NCBI GenBank assembly: GCA_028290305.1 | Contig: JAQGKC010000046.1 | Location: 1-35,541, forward strand | Reading direction: 5' to 3' | Source of the DNA: Bradyrhizobium sp. | Lineage (GTDB): Bacteria > Pseudomonadota > Alphaproteobacteria > Rhizobiales > Xanthobacteraceae | Length of the DNA stretch: 35,541 nt | In this document: positions 34,290 through 35,541 of the stretch, one piece after another | Layout of the letters: each line of letters opens with the position of its first letter | Numbering within the stretch: the first letter of the stretch is position 1 | Translations under genes and position numbers: made by a program | The notes under the pieces: model-generated | Databases searched by the model: none | What the model saw: the letters and a program-made list of their open reading frames with translations, nothing else | Told to the model about the DNA's origin: nothing

Positions 34290-35541
34290 ATGGATGAAAC
34301 CATGAGCGAGCCAGTTCGGACCCCACCTTTCGCGCCATTCGAATGGCTGCTGTCGGGACGCTATTTGCGCGCACGCCGCAAGGAAGGTTTTATCTCCGTC
34401 ATTGCCGGTTTCTCGTTCCTCGGCATCATGCTCGGCGTCGCCACGCTGATCATCGTAATGGCCGTCATGAACGGCTTCCGCAAGGAATTGCTGGACAAGA
34501 TCCTCGGCCTCAACGGGCATCTCCTGGTGCAGCCGCTGGAATCGCCGCTAACCGACTGGAAGGACGTCGCCGATCGCATCAGTCAGGTTCAGGGCATACG
34601 TCTGGCTGCACCTGTCGTGGACGGCCAGGGACTGGGATCCTCGCCGTTCAATGCGGCTGGCGTTTTCATTCGCGGCATCCGCGCCGACGATCTCAACAAT
34701 CTCACCTCGATTGCCAAGAACATCAAACAGGGCACGCTGGAGGGGTTCGACGACGGGCAGGGCGTTGCCATCGGCCGCCGGCTTGCCGATCAATTGTCGC
34801 TGCACGCCGGGGACAGCATCACGCTGGTCTCGCCGAAGGGGGCGGTGACTCCGATGGGCACGACGCCGCGCATCAAGCCGTACAAGATATCGGCGGTGTT
34901 CGAGATCGGCATGTCGGAATATGACGCGAGTTTCGTGTTCATGCCACTTGCCGAAGCGCAGGCCTATTTCAATCGCGCCAACGACGTGACCGCGATCGAG
35001 GTGTTCACCACCAATCCCGACAAGATCGACGCCTTCCGCAAGAGCGTGACCGAAGCGGCGGGACGGCCGGTGTTTCTGGTGGATTGGCGGCAGCGCAACT
35101 CGACCTTCTTCAACGCGCTGCAGGTCGAACGCAATGTGATGTTCCTGATCCTCACCATGATCGTGCTGGTGGCGGCGTTGAATATCGTCTCCGGCCTGAT
35201 CATGCTGGTAAAGGACAAGGGCAGCGATAACGCGATCCTGCGCACCATGGGCGCCTCGCAAGGGTCGATCATGCGGGTGTTCCTGATCACGGGCGCCTCG
35301 ATCGGCGTGGTCGGCACTTTCGCCGGCCTTCTGGTCGGATTGCTGATCTGCCTGAACATCGAATCGATCCGGCAGTTTCTGTCCTGGCTTACCAATACGG
35401 AATTGTTCGATCCGATGCTGTATTTTCTCTCCAAGCTGCCGGCCGAGGTCGATTTCGGCGAAACCAGCGCGGTCGTGATCATGGCGCTGACGCTGTCTTT
35501 CCTCGCCACGCTCTATCCGTCCTGGCGTGCCGCGCGCCTCG
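34290..35541 (+). CDS. lolC: Lipoprotein-releasing ABC transporter permease LolC/LolE family (3' end outside window)
   Basis: Inner-membrane permease of the Lol system, which extracts lipoproteins for transport to the outer membrane. About 417 residues are visible and the frame is still open at the window end. FEWLLSGRYLRARRKEGFIS and the first membrane helix FSFLGIMLGVATLIIVMAVM are typical, followed by a periplasmic domain (about residues 60-270) and further helices starting MFLILTMIVLVAALNIVSG. The C-terminal YPSWRAARL is the usual family ending. Start may be 34290 or the in-frame ATG at 34302; neither has a strong ribosome site. A lolD ATPase gene is expected downstream. Confidence 0.95.
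   Translation, partial: MDETMSEPVRTPPFAPFEWLLSGRYLRARRKEGFISVIAGFSFLGIMLGVATLIIVMAVMNGFRKELLDKILGLNGHLLVQPLESPLTDWKDVADRISQVQGIRLAAPVVDGQGLGSSPFNAAGVFIRGIRADDLNNLTSIAKNIKQGTLEGFDDGQGVAIGRRLADQLSLHAGDSITLVSPKGAVTPMGTTPRIKPYKISAVFEIGMSEYDASFVFMPLAEAQAYFNRANDVTAIEVFTTNPDKIDAFRKSVTEAAGRPVFLVDWRQRNSTFFNALQVERNVMFLILTMIVLVAALNIVSGLIMLVKDKGSDNAILRTMGASQGSIMRVFLITGASIGVVGTFAGLLVGLLICLNIESIRQFLSWLTNTELFDPMLYFLSKLPAEVDFGETSAVVIMALTLSFLATLYPSWRAARL

Overview
The window looks like chromosomal DNA of a Bradyrhizobium-type alphaproteobacterium (Nitrobacteraceae). The evidence is high GC, a 14-subunit nuo operon with several non-nuo genes inside it, a neighbourhood of birA, rnj, mce, DUF1467, proS and lolC, a pcuABCDE-type copper operon, and repeats and small secreted proteins I know from Bradyrhizobium. 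The genus is inferred from protein and repeat resemblance, not from a database search.

Layout. (1) 1-15822: NADH:quinone oxidoreductase (complex I) genes nuoB (5' cut by the window edge), C, D, E, F, G, H, I, J, K, L, M and N, all on the plus strand and tightly packed with ATGA/TGATG/TAATG overlaps. Three non-nuo genes lie between them: an FkbM-family methyltransferase after nuoD, a two-helix mini-protein after nuoE, and a membrane-anchored unknown after nuoF. (2) 15823-19112: a palindromic repeat, then biotin ligase birA, ribonuclease J, methylmalonyl-CoA epimerase and a DUF1467 membrane protein, still co-directional. (3) 19113-26982: an accessory patchwork. It holds truncated IS110 and IS5 transposases, a frameshifted membrane-protein gene, a formylglycine-generating-enzyme-like gene that has lost its catalytic C-terminus, an orphan TAXI-type binding protein with two membrane segments, small secreted or anchored unknowns, a DUF4239 protein, a single-domain globin on the minus strand, and decayed genome-wide repeats. 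(4) 26983-32699: DUF2946 protein, TonB-dependent receptor, PCu(A)C chaperone, YcnI-like protein and CopC-CopD fusion. This matches in order and type the five-gene copper-starvation operon pcuABCDE described in Bradyrhizobium japonicum. (5) 32696-35541: a terminator-like palindrome, short-form prolyl-tRNA synthetase, and the start of the LolC/E lipoprotein-release permease, cut by the window end.

How the parts work together. The nuo block builds the proton-pumping entry point of the respiratory chain. The copper operon would import copper across the outer membrane, pass it through the periplasm and deliver it to cytochrome oxidase, the other end of the same chain. The accessory block between them has no evident pathway and shows strong signs of insertion and decay.

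I found no tRNA, rRNA, CRISPR array or replication origin. The less ordinary items are the methyltransferase and unknown membrane proteins embedded in nuo, the His/Asp-rich loop of NuoL, the orphan TAXI protein with a cytoplasmic tail, and the globin.
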